From a virus, in IMG/VR virus record IMGVR_UViG_3300009370_000009, positions 26,383-90,382 of that record: 64,000 nucleotides of DNA; one strand, given 5' to 3'. The first letter of the stretch is position 1. The number at the start of each line of letters is the position of its first letter. Position numbers and translations under genes: made by a program. Below are positions 25,911 to 34,007 of this stretch, one piece after another. The notes below the pieces were generated by a model, which saw nothing but the letters and a program-made list of their open reading frames with translations, was not told where the DNA came from and did not search any database.

Positions 25911-27353
25911 ATGGATAGACTTAAAGTTGGTGCTATGTGTGCTGGCTATGGAGGGCTGGAACTTGGCTTATCATATGCCGGTTTTAACGTACAACTTGAA
26001 TGGGTTGCGGAAAGTGATAAATGGGCATCGGTAGTTCTTGAAGAACGATTCGGTGTTGAAAATCTAGGAGACATAACCAAAATAGAAGATCCCCCTGTTG
26101 TCGATATCTGTGTGGCTGGGTTTCCATGCCAGCCAGTATCGCAGGCAGGCAGTCAGAGGGGAATAAACGATGAAAGATGGTTGATTGATGATGTTGTCAG
26201 AGTCGCAAACGCAGCAGGAGCCAGATGGCTCTTCTTGGAGAATGTTCTTGGAATATACACCGCCAACGAAGGTGACGCCTTCGGGCAAGTCCTCGCTAGT
26301 TTGGCCAAGGGTGGGTACGATGCAAGATGGACAAATATGCGAGCAGATCACGCATGTGGGGCACCCCATAGAAGAAACAGATGGTTCTGCATCGCCTACA
26401 GGGGAAACGGATGGCTCAAGAATGGGTCAGATGAGTCTGAATCTTTCTTCTTCAAGTCAAGAGAGCTTATCGACAACATCCTCTCCAGTGAGTCCGAAAA
26501 ATGTAGTAAGGGATTTGTTTCCGACTCCGACGGTGGTTCATTTGATTCGGAACGACGAGGACAGTGTGGAGGATTATTTGGAGCGGAGGCGTTTGGCGAA
26601 GTTGAAGGCGAAGAACGGGAATGGGTTCGGTCTGTCTTTGCCGATGGCGGTGAAGATGTTGCCGACTCCGACTGCTCAGGCAGCGAAGCATGGGGGGACG
26701 CCGGATGTGACGGCGGATGGTCACGGGTTCAATCTGTGGGATCTGCCTCATCTGTTGCCGACTCCGCGAACGTCGGATACGAATGGTCCGGGGAAGCGGG
26801 GAGAGGGAGGGAAGGATTTGAGGACGGCGGTGTCTCTTCTTCCAACCCCTCAGGCGGGGGAGGCGTTTTTGCCGAATCATCCTCTGCACATTTCGTGGAG
26901 GATTCGTGCGGAGCAGGCGAGGTTGGCGGGGGAGCCAATGCCGAAGCCGGTGGGTGGTCCGAAGGGGAAGTTTACGGAGGACAAGTTGTTGCCGACTCCG
27001 ACGAGCAGGGATCACAAGGGCAGGAATCAGAGGGACGACGACAGTTGTCTGCATGGGGCGATAGAGCAGCATGTGACTGGGGACAGTACGGAGACGCTGT
27101 AAGGCGTTGGGAGTGTATGTTAGGTAGGTTTGCTCCTGAGCCGTCTGAGCCGTCTTTGACGAAGACTGGGGAGCCTAGTTCTCGTTTGGCTGTTCCGTTT
27201 GTTGAGTGGATGATGGGTTTGCCTTCTGGTTGGGTTACTGATGTTGAGATGGCTCGAACTCACCAATTAAAGTTGTTGGGTAATGGTGTTGTGCCTCAGC
27301 AGGCTGCTGTGGCTTATTTGTCGTTGTTGGGTTTGATTGATGTTGAGGTTTGA
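25911..27353 (+). CDS. DNA (cytosine-5) methyltransferase with a frame-displaced middle
   Basis: 480 residues as one open frame. Motif I is CAGYGGLELGL, motif IV GFPCQPVSQAG with the catalytic Cys, motif VI FLENVLG, then APHRRNRWF; motifs IX-X are at the end (FVEWMMGLPSGWVTD, LLGNGVVPQQAA). Between about residues 190 and 385 the frame reads as Gly/Ser/Glu-rich low complexity. In the +1 frame of the same DNA (26185-27102) is the natural-looking LLPTPT-type insert known from phage members of this family. The middle is more GC-rich than its flanks. Either two indels displaced the insert, or both frames are used. Confidence 0.8.
   Translation: MDRLKVGAMCAGYGGLELGLSYAGFNVQLEWVAESDKWASVVLEERFGVENLGDITKIEDPPVVDICVAGFPCQPVSQAGSQRGINDERWLIDDVVRVANAAGARWLFLENVLGIYTANEGDAFGQVLASLAKGGYDARWTNMRADHACGAPHRRNRWFCIAYRGNGWLKNGSDESESFFFKSRELIDNILSSESEKCSKGFVSDSDGGSFDSERRGQCGGLFGAEAFGEVEGEEREWVRSVFADGGEDVADSDCSGSEAWGDAGCDGGWSRVQSVGSASSVADSANVGYEWSGEAGRGREGFEDGGVSSSNPSGGGGVFAESSSAHFVEDSCGAGEVGGGANAEAGGWSEGEVYGGQVVADSDEQGSQGQESEGRRQLSAWGDRAACDWGQYGDAVRRWECMLGRFAPEPSEPSLTKTGEPSSRLAVPFVEWMMGLPSGWVTDVEMARTHQLKLLGNGVVPQQAAVAYLSLLGLIDVEV
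26185..27102 (+). other. Alternate-frame insert of the cytosine methyltransferase (LLPTP repeats)
   Basis: In the +1 frame relative to the methyltransferase, this stretch is open for 305 codons. It carries five LPTP blocks (DLFPTPTV at about 26512, MLPTPTAQ at 26655, LLPTPRTS at 26753, LLPTPQAG at 26841, LLPTPTSR at 26988) and YLERRRLAKLKAKNGNGFG. These read as a natural protein with G-ending codons. The underlying TTGCCGACTCCGAC repeats read as VADSD in the main frame. The A-run at about 26498 and the G-run at about 27055 are places where the frames could join. Confidence 0.6.
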
Positions 27354-27589
27354 TTGTTGTGGTTTATGATGTTGATGGTTCGTTTGATGGCGAGACGCGT
27401 TTTTGCGTTAAGGTTGATGAGGGTAGGGAGTTGGTTGTTGTTGTGACTTCTGAGGGTATTATTATGGATGTGTATGATAATGTGGAGTTGGATGAGGATG
27501 AGGGGGTTGTTTTGGATGATTCTCACTCTGGGTCTGTTGGGATGTTGTTTGGTGAGTGGGCTGAGTGGGTTTGTGATGAAAGATCCTGA
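27350..27589 (+). CDS. Small acidic unknown protein
   Basis: 79 residues from TTG 27350, overlapping the methyltransferase stop as TTGA. Val- and Asp/Glu-rich with beta-strand-like alternation. From here to 28250 the codons are strikingly T- and G-rich (GTT, GAT, TTG), unlike the methyltransferase middle. No motif recognised. Confidence 0.5.
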   Translation: MIVVVYDVDGSFDGETRFCVKVDEGRELVVVVTSEGIIMDVYDNVELDEDEGVVLDDSHSGSVGMLFGEWAEWVCDERS

Positions 27590-27806
27590 GGTTGTTTTTG
27601 TTGAGAGTATGATTGCTAGGTTTAGGGATAGGGCTGAGGCTGTTAGGAAGCGTACTTTGCCTCCTGTTGCTGGGGCTGAGCGTCGTTTGTTTGTGAAGCA
27701 GGCTGAGTTGGATTTTCAGGATTTTGCTATTTTGGCTGATGCTGAGGGTTGTATTGATGATGGTGTTTTGTGTTTGAGGGTTGATTTGAGTGGACGAGAA
27801 GCCTGA
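27576..27806 (+). CDS. Small helical protein, possibly DUF6221-like
   Basis: 76 residues from ATG 27576. The start MKDPEVVFVESMIARFRDRAE resembles the small actinobacterial/phage family that opens DLVAFLxARLDEDE; the resemblance is from memory and weak. Overlaps its neighbours at both ends. Confidence 0.45.
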   Translation: MKDPEVVFVESMIARFRDRAEAVRKRTLPPVAGAERRLFVKQAELDFQDFAILADAEGCIDDGVLCLRVDLSGREA

Positions 27807-27957
27807 TAGGTGTTTTGTGTATGGGAAGGATGGTTATAGGTTTGTTGACCATAAGTGGAAGTCTTTGGAGGTTCCTGAGGATCAACCTCACCATCATGGG
27901 TGGTTGTGGATTCGTTGTTCTGGTTGTGGCCTGATTAGGAGGGCAGATGACTCATAA
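27790..27957 (+). CDS. Small Cys-containing protein
   Basis: 55 residues from GTG 27790, overlapping the previous gene by 17 bases. Contains HHHGWLWIRCSGCGLIRRA, with one CxxC pair and a His cluster, likely a metal-binding site. Its end overlaps the next start by 11 bases. Codon use matches the neighbours, supporting a real gene. Confidence 0.5.
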   Translation: MDEKPDRCFVYGKDGYRFVDHKWKSLEVPEDQPHHHGWLWIRCSGCGLIRRADDS

Positions 27958-28123
27958 GTGTTATGTTGAACGTATTTATCATTTGACTTGTTCTTCTTGC
28001 GAGAATTGGTGGTCGTATGCTCATGAGGATCGGTTGTATGATTTGAAGTTGCCGTCTGTTTTGAGTGTTATGTGTTGTCCTCATTGTGGGGAGAAGAATT
28101 CTGTTGAGAGGTCTGATATGTGA
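27947..28123 (+). CDS. Small zinc-ribbon protein
   Basis: 58 residues from ATG 27947. LTCSSCENWW and MCCPHCGEKN form two CxxC knuckles. It ends with TGATG overlap into the next gene. Function unknown. Confidence 0.55.
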   Translation: MTHKCYVERIYHLTCSSCENWWSYAHEDRLYDLKLPSVLSVMCCPHCGEKNSVERSDM

Positions 28124-28248
28124 TGAAGTTGTTTTTGCATGCTGTTTGGTTGACTGTTTTTGGTGTTGGTTGTGTTGTGATTGCTTTGTTTGTAGCGTTG
28201 TTTGTGGATCGTTTGGTTTACAGGAAAGGGTTTAGGAATGTCAGATAG
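28123..28248 (+). CDS. Single-span membrane peptide
   Basis: 41 residues: a short N-terminus, one hydrophobic helix (AVWLTVFGVGCVVIALFVAL), then a basic tail ([13 protein letters not shown]), so the C-terminus likely faces the cytoplasm. Linked by TGATG to the gene before and overlapping the start of the IMPDH-like gene. Confidence 0.5.
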   Translation: MKLFLHAVWLTVFGVGCVVIALFVALFVDRLVYRKGFRNVR

Positions 28249-29251
28249 TAATTTTTTGTGTTATGATGATGTGTTGATTGTGCCGGGGTATTCTGAGGTC
28301 GAGTCTCGTAAGGGTTGTGATACTTCTGTTGCGTTTTCTGGGCTGGGTGGTGTTCATTTGGGTTTGCCTGTGATTGCTGCTAATATGGATACTGTTTGTG
28401 AAGCGGAGATGTGTAGGGCTATTTCTAAGCATGGTGGTATCGGTGTTTTGCACCGCAATTTGTCTGTTAAGCAACGTAGGGATCAGTTTCTTAGTGTTGT
28501 TAATGGCGGGTATCAGTGTGGTATTGCTTTGGGGGTTAATGAGGTTCCTTTGATGTCTGCTCGTTCGTTTCTGTTTCATGGGGCGAATATGATTGTGTTG
28601 GATGTTGCTCACGGCCATTCTAAGCGTGTTGGGGACGTTGTGACGGCTTTGAGGGGGCTTATTGATAAGAATGGGTATAAGTGTACGTTGGTGGCTGGTA
28701 ATGTGGCTACTCCTGCTGGTGCGGAGTTTTTGGCTGATGCTGGTGCTGATATGGTTAAGGTTGGTATTGGCCCGGGGGCTGCTTGTACGACTAGGTTGCA
28801 GACTGGTGTTGGTGTGCCGCAGTTTTCTGCGGTGATGGAGTGTTCTGAGGCTTTGTCTGGTTATTCGGATGTGCAGATTATTGCTGATGGGGGGATTAAG
28901 AATCCTTGTGATGTGGCTAAGGCGTTGGGTGCTGGGGCTGATGTTGTAATGTTGGGCGGTATGTTGGCTCGTTGTGTTGAGGCTCCAGGTAGGGTTAAGA
29001 AGGTTGATGGTGTTAGGTTGAAGCAGTATCGTGGTATGGCTTCTGCTGGTGCCGGCTCGAGCTATGTTGAGGGTGCGGAAGGTTGGGTTGTCTGTGATAC
29101 TGATGTTGGTTCTGTGATGACTTCTATTTCTAATGGTTTGCAGAGTTCTATGTCTTATGTTGGGGCTAGGACTTTGAGGGAGTTTGGGGAGAATGTTGCG
29201 TTTGTTACTGTGTCTCCTATGTGTGTGAATGAAAACGGAACAAACTTTTAA
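28238..29251 (+). CDS. IMP dehydrogenase / GMP reductase-like enzyme
   Basis: 337 residues from ATG 28238. [13 protein letters not shown] opens the barrel, [10 protein letters not shown] and [14 protein letters not shown] carry the phosphate loop and the catalytic Cys (about 183), and [17 protein letters not shown] follows. There are no CBS domains, so it is a minimal TIM barrel. Such enzymes interconvert IMP with XMP or GMP using NAD(P). Which direction cannot be told by eye, though the short barrel without CBS is more like GMP reductase. It would tune purine pools during infection. The gene ends within a hairpin. Confidence 0.8.
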   Translation: MSDSNFLCYDDVLIVPGYSEVESRKGCDTSVAFSGLGGVHLGLPVIAANMDTVCEAEMCRAISKHGGIGVLHRNLSVKQRRDQFLSVVNGGYQCGIALGVNEVPLMSARSFLFHGANMIVLDVAHGHSKRVGDVVTALRGLIDKNGYKCTLVAGNVATPAGAEFLADAGADMVKVGIGPGAACTTRLQTGVGVPQFSAVMECSEALSGYSDVQIIADGGIKNPCDVAKALGAGADVVMLGGMLARCVEAPGRVKKVDGVRLKQYRGMASAGAGSSYVEGAEGWVVCDTDVGSVMTSISNGLQSSMSYVGARTLREFGENVAFVTVSPMCVNENGTNF

Positions 29252-29267
29252 AAAAATGGTTTGTTCC
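29237..29267 (+). terminator. Hairpin around the stop of the IMPDH-like gene
   Basis: Arms GGAACAAAC (29237-29245) and GTTTGTTCC (29259-29267) pair perfectly, and the TAA stop lies in the A/T-rich loop. No T-run follows, so terminator strength is doubtful. Confidence 0.5.
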
Positions 29268-29287
29268 CTGCGGTGGCGTTTCGTGTG

Positions 29288-29296
29288 TGGTAAAAT
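29288..29296 (+). promoter_or_regulatory. Probable extended -10 promoter (TGGTAAAAT)
   Basis: TGG plus TAAAAT, the same form as the elements at 9785 and 31504. It lies between the hairpin and the start of the next gene, leaving a leader of about 35 bases with a GGAG site. Confidence 0.4.
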
Positions 29297-29338
29297 GTGT
29301 ATGGAAACAAGTTGCCGAAGGCAACGGAATGGAGAAAA

Positions 29339-30346
29339 ATGAGTAGTTTATTAACTTTAGATGAAGCAAAGAATACTATTAATGAGAAGATGGAAGATAC
29401 TGAGATTGTACCTTTTTCTTTTAACGATTTGAGCGTTGAAAGTAAGAGTGTTTTCAGTATTAATGGCGACAGGGTTAAACTTTCGGAGGAGGCTTCTAAG
29501 CAGTTTTCCGAATTGATTAGTGTGCCTTTCCCGTATGTGAAGCGTAGCCCAAATGAGTTGGTTGCTATGAATTACAATTATCATATTGATGAGACACCGG
29601 GTCGTTCTTTGAACGCTGTGTTTAGGGGCGATACTGTGTCGTCGTTTTCGGAGATGGATTTGCCGAATGTTGGGCATGGTGATGTTTTGGACGCTGCGGC
29701 TTTGGCTGTAGGGGATGATGCCATGATTAAGCATTTCCGTATCAGCGATGCAGGCCAGTTAGGGGCGGTTATCACTACGGATGAGTTTAACTTTTTGAGC
29801 GAAGACACTCCGTATTATGGCGGTGTTAAAATCAAGTTTTCCGATACTTGGGCTATTAGTCCAGTCGTTGAGGCTTATTTGGAGAGGGAGTGGTGCAGTA
29901 ATGGTTCCACTACTCAGGTTGATAACCGTAAGTTCCGTGTGCGTGGTTATAGTCGTGATGCTATAGTCGAACAGTTTGCGGAGTTTGCGGGTATTGCTAA
30001 ACGACAGATCAAGCCGATGTTTGAGGGTTTCCTACATCTTCGTGATGAAAGGGTTAACGATGTCAGGGGCGTCGTCCTGCGTATCTGTCAGGAGAATGGC
30101 GTTCCGACTAAGGTGTTTAATCGTATCATGGAGTATTGGGGCGGGGAGGGGTTTAGGTCTACGTTCCCCAGCCCAGAGAGCATAGTGAACAATCCGACGA
30201 TGTACCATGTTGTCAATCTGTTTACTTATGTTGGTTCTCATTGCCCGGACTTATCTCCAGAGCATAAGGAGTTGTTGATTGCTATTGGTGGTAATAATGC
30301 TTTAACGCATCATGACCGTTGCAATTCTTGTGGGACGCGTGTCTGA
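29339..30346 (+). CDS. Unknown protein, possibly DUF932-like
   Basis: 335 residues from ATG 29339 (GGAG upstream). Mid-region contains PFPYVKRSPNELVAMNYNYHI, a pattern that recalls DUF932-type phage/plasmid proteins; the match is from memory and not certain. The C-terminus holds a Cys-His pair (HHDRCNSCG), probably metal-binding. It opens a new transcription unit. Confidence 0.5.
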   Translation: MSSLLTLDEAKNTINEKMEDTEIVPFSFNDLSVESKSVFSINGDRVKLSEEASKQFSELISVPFPYVKRSPNELVAMNYNYHIDETPGRSLNAVFRGDTVSSFSEMDLPNVGHGDVLDAAALAVGDDAMIKHFRISDAGQLGAVITTDEFNFLSEDTPYYGGVKIKFSDTWAISPVVEAYLEREWCSNGSTTQVDNRKFRVRGYSRDAIVEQFAEFAGIAKRQIKPMFEGFLHLRDERVNDVRGVVLRICQENGVPTKVFNRIMEYWGGEGFRSTFPSPESIVNNPTMYHVVNLFTYVGSHCPDLSPEHKELLIAIGGNNALTHHDRCNSCGTRV

Positions 30347-30728
30347 GTTGGATTCCCATGCTATGGGTGCGCAGCCTGACAGATTAGTTGAGCGGGCTAC
30401 TGAGTCGTCCTCTGATGAGAGGCACGAGCGTTTAATGTGGATGCATAGCGTTATAGAGTATATTGGTACTAGGGGTACCGATGCTGATGTTGAAGAGGCT
30501 ATAAAGAAGTTTTCTATGGCTCATTGGGACAGTAACCCTAGTAAGCATGACTTTGCTAAGATGTTCGCTATTGCATCGTCGTCTATGCGTAAGGCTATTG
30601 AGGCTAAACTCGTTAAGCCTTTAGAGAAGACTTTAGACAAGGAAGAGGAAGAGAAGCTTAGATTGAAGAAAGAGGCAGCCTACGTTAAGCGAAAGACTGC
30701 TAAGAAGCGTGCTTCAAAGAAAGTATAG
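30339..30728 (+). CDS. Unknown protein with basic coiled tail
   Basis: About 129 residues from GTG 30339; an ATG at 30312 would overlap the previous gene by 35 bases. Helical, ending in a long alternating acidic/basic segment (LDKEEEEKLRLKKEAAYVKRK). It overlaps the second MT-A70 gene by 20 bases and may partner it; function unknown. Confidence 0.5.
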   Translation: MSELDSHAMGAQPDRLVERATESSSDERHERLMWMHSVIEYIGTRGTDADVEEAIKKFSMAHWDSNPSKHDFAKMFAIASSSMRKAIEAKLVKPLEKTLDKEEEEKLRLKKEAAYVKRKTAKKRASKKV

Positions 30729-31266
30729 CATAGTTTATGCTGATCCTCCTTGGGACTACAAGGGACAGAGGCAGCACGCCGGTATCGGTAAGCCCGATAC
30801 TGGTGCTGCTGTCTCTCATTATGATACAATGCATATTGATGATATAAAAAATATGGATGTAAAGAGTATTGTTGATGACAAAGAGTCATTATTATTCCTG
30901 TGGTCTAGTAGCCCTCATCTTCCCCAGGCATTGGATGTTATGGATGCTTGGGGGTTTTCTTGGGCTACAGTTGCTTTCGTTTGGGATAAGCAAAGGGTTA
31001 ACCCTGGGTTTTACACAATGAGTCAAGTGGAATTGTGTTTGGTGGGCAAGATGGGGAAGATACCTCAACCTAGGGGTGCGAGGAATGTTAGGCAGTTTAT
31101 TTCTGAAATGCGTGGAGAGCATAGTTCTAAGCCTATTGAAGTTAGGGAAAGGATAGAACAAATGTTCCCCGCTCAACGAAAGATAGAGTTGTTTGCTAGG
31201 AATACTGCTCCGGGATGGGACTCTTGGGGCGAAGGTGTCGGTAAAACAGAATGGATGTTTCAATGA
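30709..31266 (+). CDS. MT-A70 family adenine methyltransferase, copy 2
   Basis: 185 residues from GTG 30709. IVYADPPWDYKG holds the DPPW motif, followed by LFLWSSSPHL, FVWDKQ, LVGKMG and the C-terminal RKIELFARNTAPGWDSWG. It is clearly homologous to the protein at 22316 but well diverged, so the two probably recognise different adenine contexts. S-adenosylmethionine-dependent N6-adenine methylation of DNA is the expected activity. Confidence 0.85.
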   Translation: MLQRKYSIVYADPPWDYKGQRQHAGIGKPDTGAAVSHYDTMHIDDIKNMDVKSIVDDKESLLFLWSSSPHLPQALDVMDAWGFSWATVAFVWDKQRVNPGFYTMSQVELCLVGKMGKIPQPRGARNVRQFISEMRGEHSSKPIEVRERIEQMFPAQRKIELFARNTAPGWDSWGEGVGKTEWMFQ

Positions 31267-31337
31267 GAAGTTTTATTAATTGGGGTACCGCCGTACAGAT
31301 TTTGGCATTTGCTGTATTGTGGGTTTTATTTATATAA
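31263..31337 (+). CDS. 24-residue hydrophobic peptide
   Basis: ATGA overlap with the MT-A70 stop; encodes MRSFINWGTAVQILAFAVLW plus a short end, essentially one membrane helix. Too small for certainty, but the overlap start matches this operon's style. Confidence 0.35.
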   Translation: MRSFINWGTAVQILAFAVLWVLFI

Positions 31338-31364
31338 ATGTACTCAATTTGGAGGAATATTTAA

Positions 31365-31499
31365 TTGACATTTGATCCTGAAGATCCTGCAGAGACTGAG
31401 TTTGATGGTGACGAAGAGTTGCACTGGAGAGAAGAGATGACGGGCGAGCGTCCTATTCTCAATCCTATTGGCGACCCTTACCACCCCAATAGTCTGTAG
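31365..31499 (+). CDS. Small acidic protein
   Basis: 44 residues from TTG 31365 with GGAGG eight bases upstream. Sequence is Asp/Glu-rich then Pro-rich (NPIGDPYHPNSL). No motif. Supported by the strong ribosome-binding site and by filling the gap before the terminase promoter. Confidence 0.45.
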   Translation: MTFDPEDPAETEFDGDEELHWREEMTGERPILNPIGDPYHPNSL

Positions 31500-31503
31500 G
31501 GTA

Positions 31504-31512
31504 TGGTATAAT
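31504..31512 (+). promoter_or_regulatory. Extended -10 promoter (TGGTATAAT), possibly for a leaderless mRNA
   Basis: TGG followed by TATAAT, with a second overlapping TATAAT-like run. The ATG at 31518 starts only five bases beyond the hexamer, where transcription itself should begin, and no ribosome-binding site is present. The terminase message may therefore be leaderless, which actinobacteria translate well. Confidence 0.5.
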
Positions 31513-31517
31513 ATAAT

Positions 31518-32183
31518 ATGACAGATATCGCTATTGAGGACGAATCTGGCAACCAATTATCACTTATAGATCGTCTTGAGTTGGTAGATCAGGTTGGCGG
31601 TTATCACATCAAAGGATACAATGTAACTGAAATTGCATCTTTGATGGATTTAGATCGCGCCAATGTCCGTTCTTACATTGATGAGTTTAAATTGATCCTG
31701 TCCCGTCAGGCCGACGCTGATCCGTACTTCTTAGAGCGTGTTCAGTTGAACACTATCAAAGCTCTAAGCGAATTTGATGAGATAGGCAAAGAGGCTTGGG
31801 AAACAGTAACTATCGCAACCGATCATGGCATGGTAAGCGCAAGGATTCAAGCATTAAAACTTGCGGCTGAGGTTGCCCACAAAAAAGCACAGTTGCATCA
31901 GTTGATGAATAACAATCAGACTGATGTAGAATATGTTGCCAGAATGCAGAGAGCAGAGTCTGTCAATAATTTGTTATCGAAAATCATTCGTGACGTTATC
32001 TCGCAATATCCTGAGATTAGGGATAAAGTTCAAAGAGATCTGGCGGATGCATTTGAAATCCTGGATCAGAATATAATTGATGCAGAAGCCTCGTCCGTAT
32101 TTGAGAGTTCAAATAATATAGTTGACGCTCCCATCCTCGCAGAAGGGGTATCCGATAATGATTCCGCTCAGGGGGAAGTATAG
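31518..32183 (+). CDS. Probable terminase small subunit
   Basis: 221 residues. An early helix-turn-helix (YNVTEIASLMDLDRANVRSYI, residues about 35-56, quoted in part) is followed by long helices, the layout of small terminases that bind the packaging site. It lies directly upstream of the large subunit. The C-terminal 40 residues are acidic and likely flexible. Confidence 0.7.
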   Translation: MTDIAIEDESGNQLSLIDRLELVDQVGGYHIKGYNVTEIASLMDLDRANVRSYIDEFKLILSRQADADPYFLERVQLNTIKALSEFDEIGKEAWETVTIATDHGMVSARIQALKLAAEVAHKKAQLHQLMNNNQTDVEYVARMQRAESVNNLLSKIIRDVISQYPEIRDKVQRDLADAFEILDQNIIDAEASSVFESSNNIVDAPILAEGVSDNDSAQGEV

Positions 32184-32189
32184 CAGACC

Positions 32190-33932
32190 ATGAGTGATTA
32201 CATGGGTCTGAATCTTGAACTAGACGATTTTAGTAAGTTGTTGAATCAAGATGAGTTAGTGGAAGAACCGGTACCGCTAGAAGTTTTCGTGCAAGATAAA
32301 AGATATTTGAATTTACCTCCTTTGTCTAAAATTCAAACTGAGATAGTAAAACAGAGCACGCAGATTTTCAAAGAGGAGACTTTAAAAAAGATATACGGGG
32401 ACAAAGAGGGGATAGACTATTATAATAAGTATACTCAGAACGAAGTCATATGTCAGTTAGGTAAAGGATCTGGTAAAGACCATTGTTCTAGAATATCGAT
32501 GGCTAGAACGGTTTACCTGTTGCATTGTCTAAGAGATCCCCTGATGTATTATGGTAAGGCTAATGGTGTATATGTTGACCTTCTAAACCTTGCTGTTAAC
32601 GCTCAACAGGCGCAAAGGGTTTTCTTCGAGCCTTTGAAAAATCTTTTGTTGGGCAGCCCCTGGTTTAACGATCAAGGGTTTGAGCCTAGAGTAAGTGAAA
32701 TCTTCTTCTTTTCCAGACCAGTCAGATGTTTCTCTGGCCACTCTGAATCTGAGGGTTGGGAAGGTTATGAGGTTATGACTGTTGTTTTAGATGAGATTTC
32801 AGCTTTCAAAACCGATTCAGAATTGAAGGGGGAGATTAGAAATAAAGGTTCAGCGTCTGCAATCTATAATATGAGCAAGTTGTCTGTTATGTCTAGATTT
32901 CCAGAGGTGGGAAAGGTTATCCTGCTGTCGTTCCCTAGGTATAAGGGTGACTTCATTCAGCAGAGATATGAGGGGGCAATCGAAAAGAATGAACCCAAAA
33001 CTTGGTGTATTAAAGCATCAACGTGGGACGTTAATCCAACTATTGAAAGACACCAATTGGAATCGGAATACGTTCGTAACCCTATTGAGGCTGCTGCAAG
33101 GTTTGAATGTGAACCTCCACACATGGAGGACGCATACTTTAGAGATGCAGAGCGTGTAAGGAAATCGTTCATGTATCATGATGATCCGATTGAAGAAGAT
33201 GGAACATTTAAGAAGTGGTTTAATGGTGAAGATGGCAAGTTGAGGTATATGCATGTTGACCTTGGTCTTAAAAGAGACAGGGCTGCATTGTCTATGGTTC
33301 ATGGTGCTGGCTTTACTGAGATAAAAACTTCTATGGGAACTGAGTTGCTTCCGATAATAAATGTTGATCTGATCCACTACTGGGAAGCTGTTCCGGGGAA
33401 AGAAATCAATTTCTCTGCTGTAAGGCAAATGATTCTAGATCTTAACAGGAAGTTTGAGTTAGTTTCTGTTACATTTGATCAATGGCAGTCTGTTGATATG
33501 ATACAGACTTTAAGAAGTCTTGGGGTTAGTGCTGATTTACATGGCGTGAAGAAAACAGATTATGATACTTTGATGACTGCCATTTATGATAACAGGTTGC
33601 GTGGCTATTGGAGCGAACTTCTGGTTGAAGACGAATTGTTGAAATTGAAGTTAATAAACAATACCAAGATAGACCATCCGACTAAAGGAACTAAAGATTT
33701 GGCTGACTCATTAGCTGGTGCAGTATTTGCGTGTGCAAAAAATATTAACATGGATACGGAAGTAGAGATAGAAATCATAAATACTGGCCCTGGTGTTCAC
33801 GAAAAATATGAGAATGAAAAAGAGATGAGCGAAGTGCTAATGATGGATGAAAACAGTTTAGCTTGGGAATCGACAAACTCTACAGTAAGAAGTATGCCAA
33901 GTGAACTCCAAGAATGGTTTGGACATGTCTAA
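32190..33932 (+). CDS. Terminase large subunit
   Basis: 580 residues. Walker A reads QLGKGSGKDHC (about 90), with Asp after the Lys instead of Ser/Thr, a form I recall from other phage terminases. VVLDEISAF is Walker B with the catalytic Glu. The nuclease domain begins YMHVDLGLKRDRAA (first Asp) with VTFDQWQS (second Asp) and LADSLAGAVFA (third). It powers DNA packaging and cuts the concatemer. Unusually it is 22 kb from the tail genes and is followed by small genes and tRNAs, not by portal. Confidence 0.85.
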   Translation: MSDYMGLNLELDDFSKLLNQDELVEEPVPLEVFVQDKRYLNLPPLSKIQTEIVKQSTQIFKEETLKKIYGDKEGIDYYNKYTQNEVICQLGKGSGKDHCSRISMARTVYLLHCLRDPLMYYGKANGVYVDLLNLAVNAQQAQRVFFEPLKNLLLGSPWFNDQGFEPRVSEIFFFSRPVRCFSGHSESEGWEGYEVMTVVLDEISAFKTDSELKGEIRNKGSASAIYNMSKLSVMSRFPEVGKVILLSFPRYKGDFIQQRYEGAIEKNEPKTWCIKASTWDVNPTIERHQLESEYVRNPIEAAARFECEPPHMEDAYFRDAERVRKSFMYHDDPIEEDGTFKKWFNGEDGKLRYMHVDLGLKRDRAALSMVHGAGFTEIKTSMGTELLPIINVDLIHYWEAVPGKEINFSAVRQMILDLNRKFELVSVTFDQWQSVDMIQTLRSLGVSADLHGVKKTDYDTLMTAIYDNRLRGYWSELLVEDELLKLKLINNTKIDHPTKGTKDLADSLAGAVFACAKNINMDTEVEIEIINTGPGVHEKYENEKEMSEVLMMDENSLAWESTNSTVRSMPSELQEWFGHV

Positions 33933-33942
33933 ATGATTCCTC

Positions 33943-33959
33943 GAAAAATATATACTCAA
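33943..33959 (+). repeat. Intergenic box, copy 1
   Basis: GAAAAATATATACTCAA is identical to 40395-40411 and similar to 45616-45632. It includes a TATACT that could act as a -10 element. All three lie in gaps of the small-gene region. Confidence 0.6.
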
Positions 33960-33991
33960 TTTCACTGAAACATTCAGTCAAATCCCGAGGG

Positions 33992-34007
33992 TTTGTAACA
34001 TTACAAA
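33992..34007. promoter_or_regulatory. Isolated TTTGTAA-CA-TTACAAA palindrome
   Basis: A perfect 7+2+7 dyad, the same element that fills 54879-63741. It is the only full copy found by eye outside that region. Likely a protein-binding site next to the terminase / small-gene border. Confidence 0.65.
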
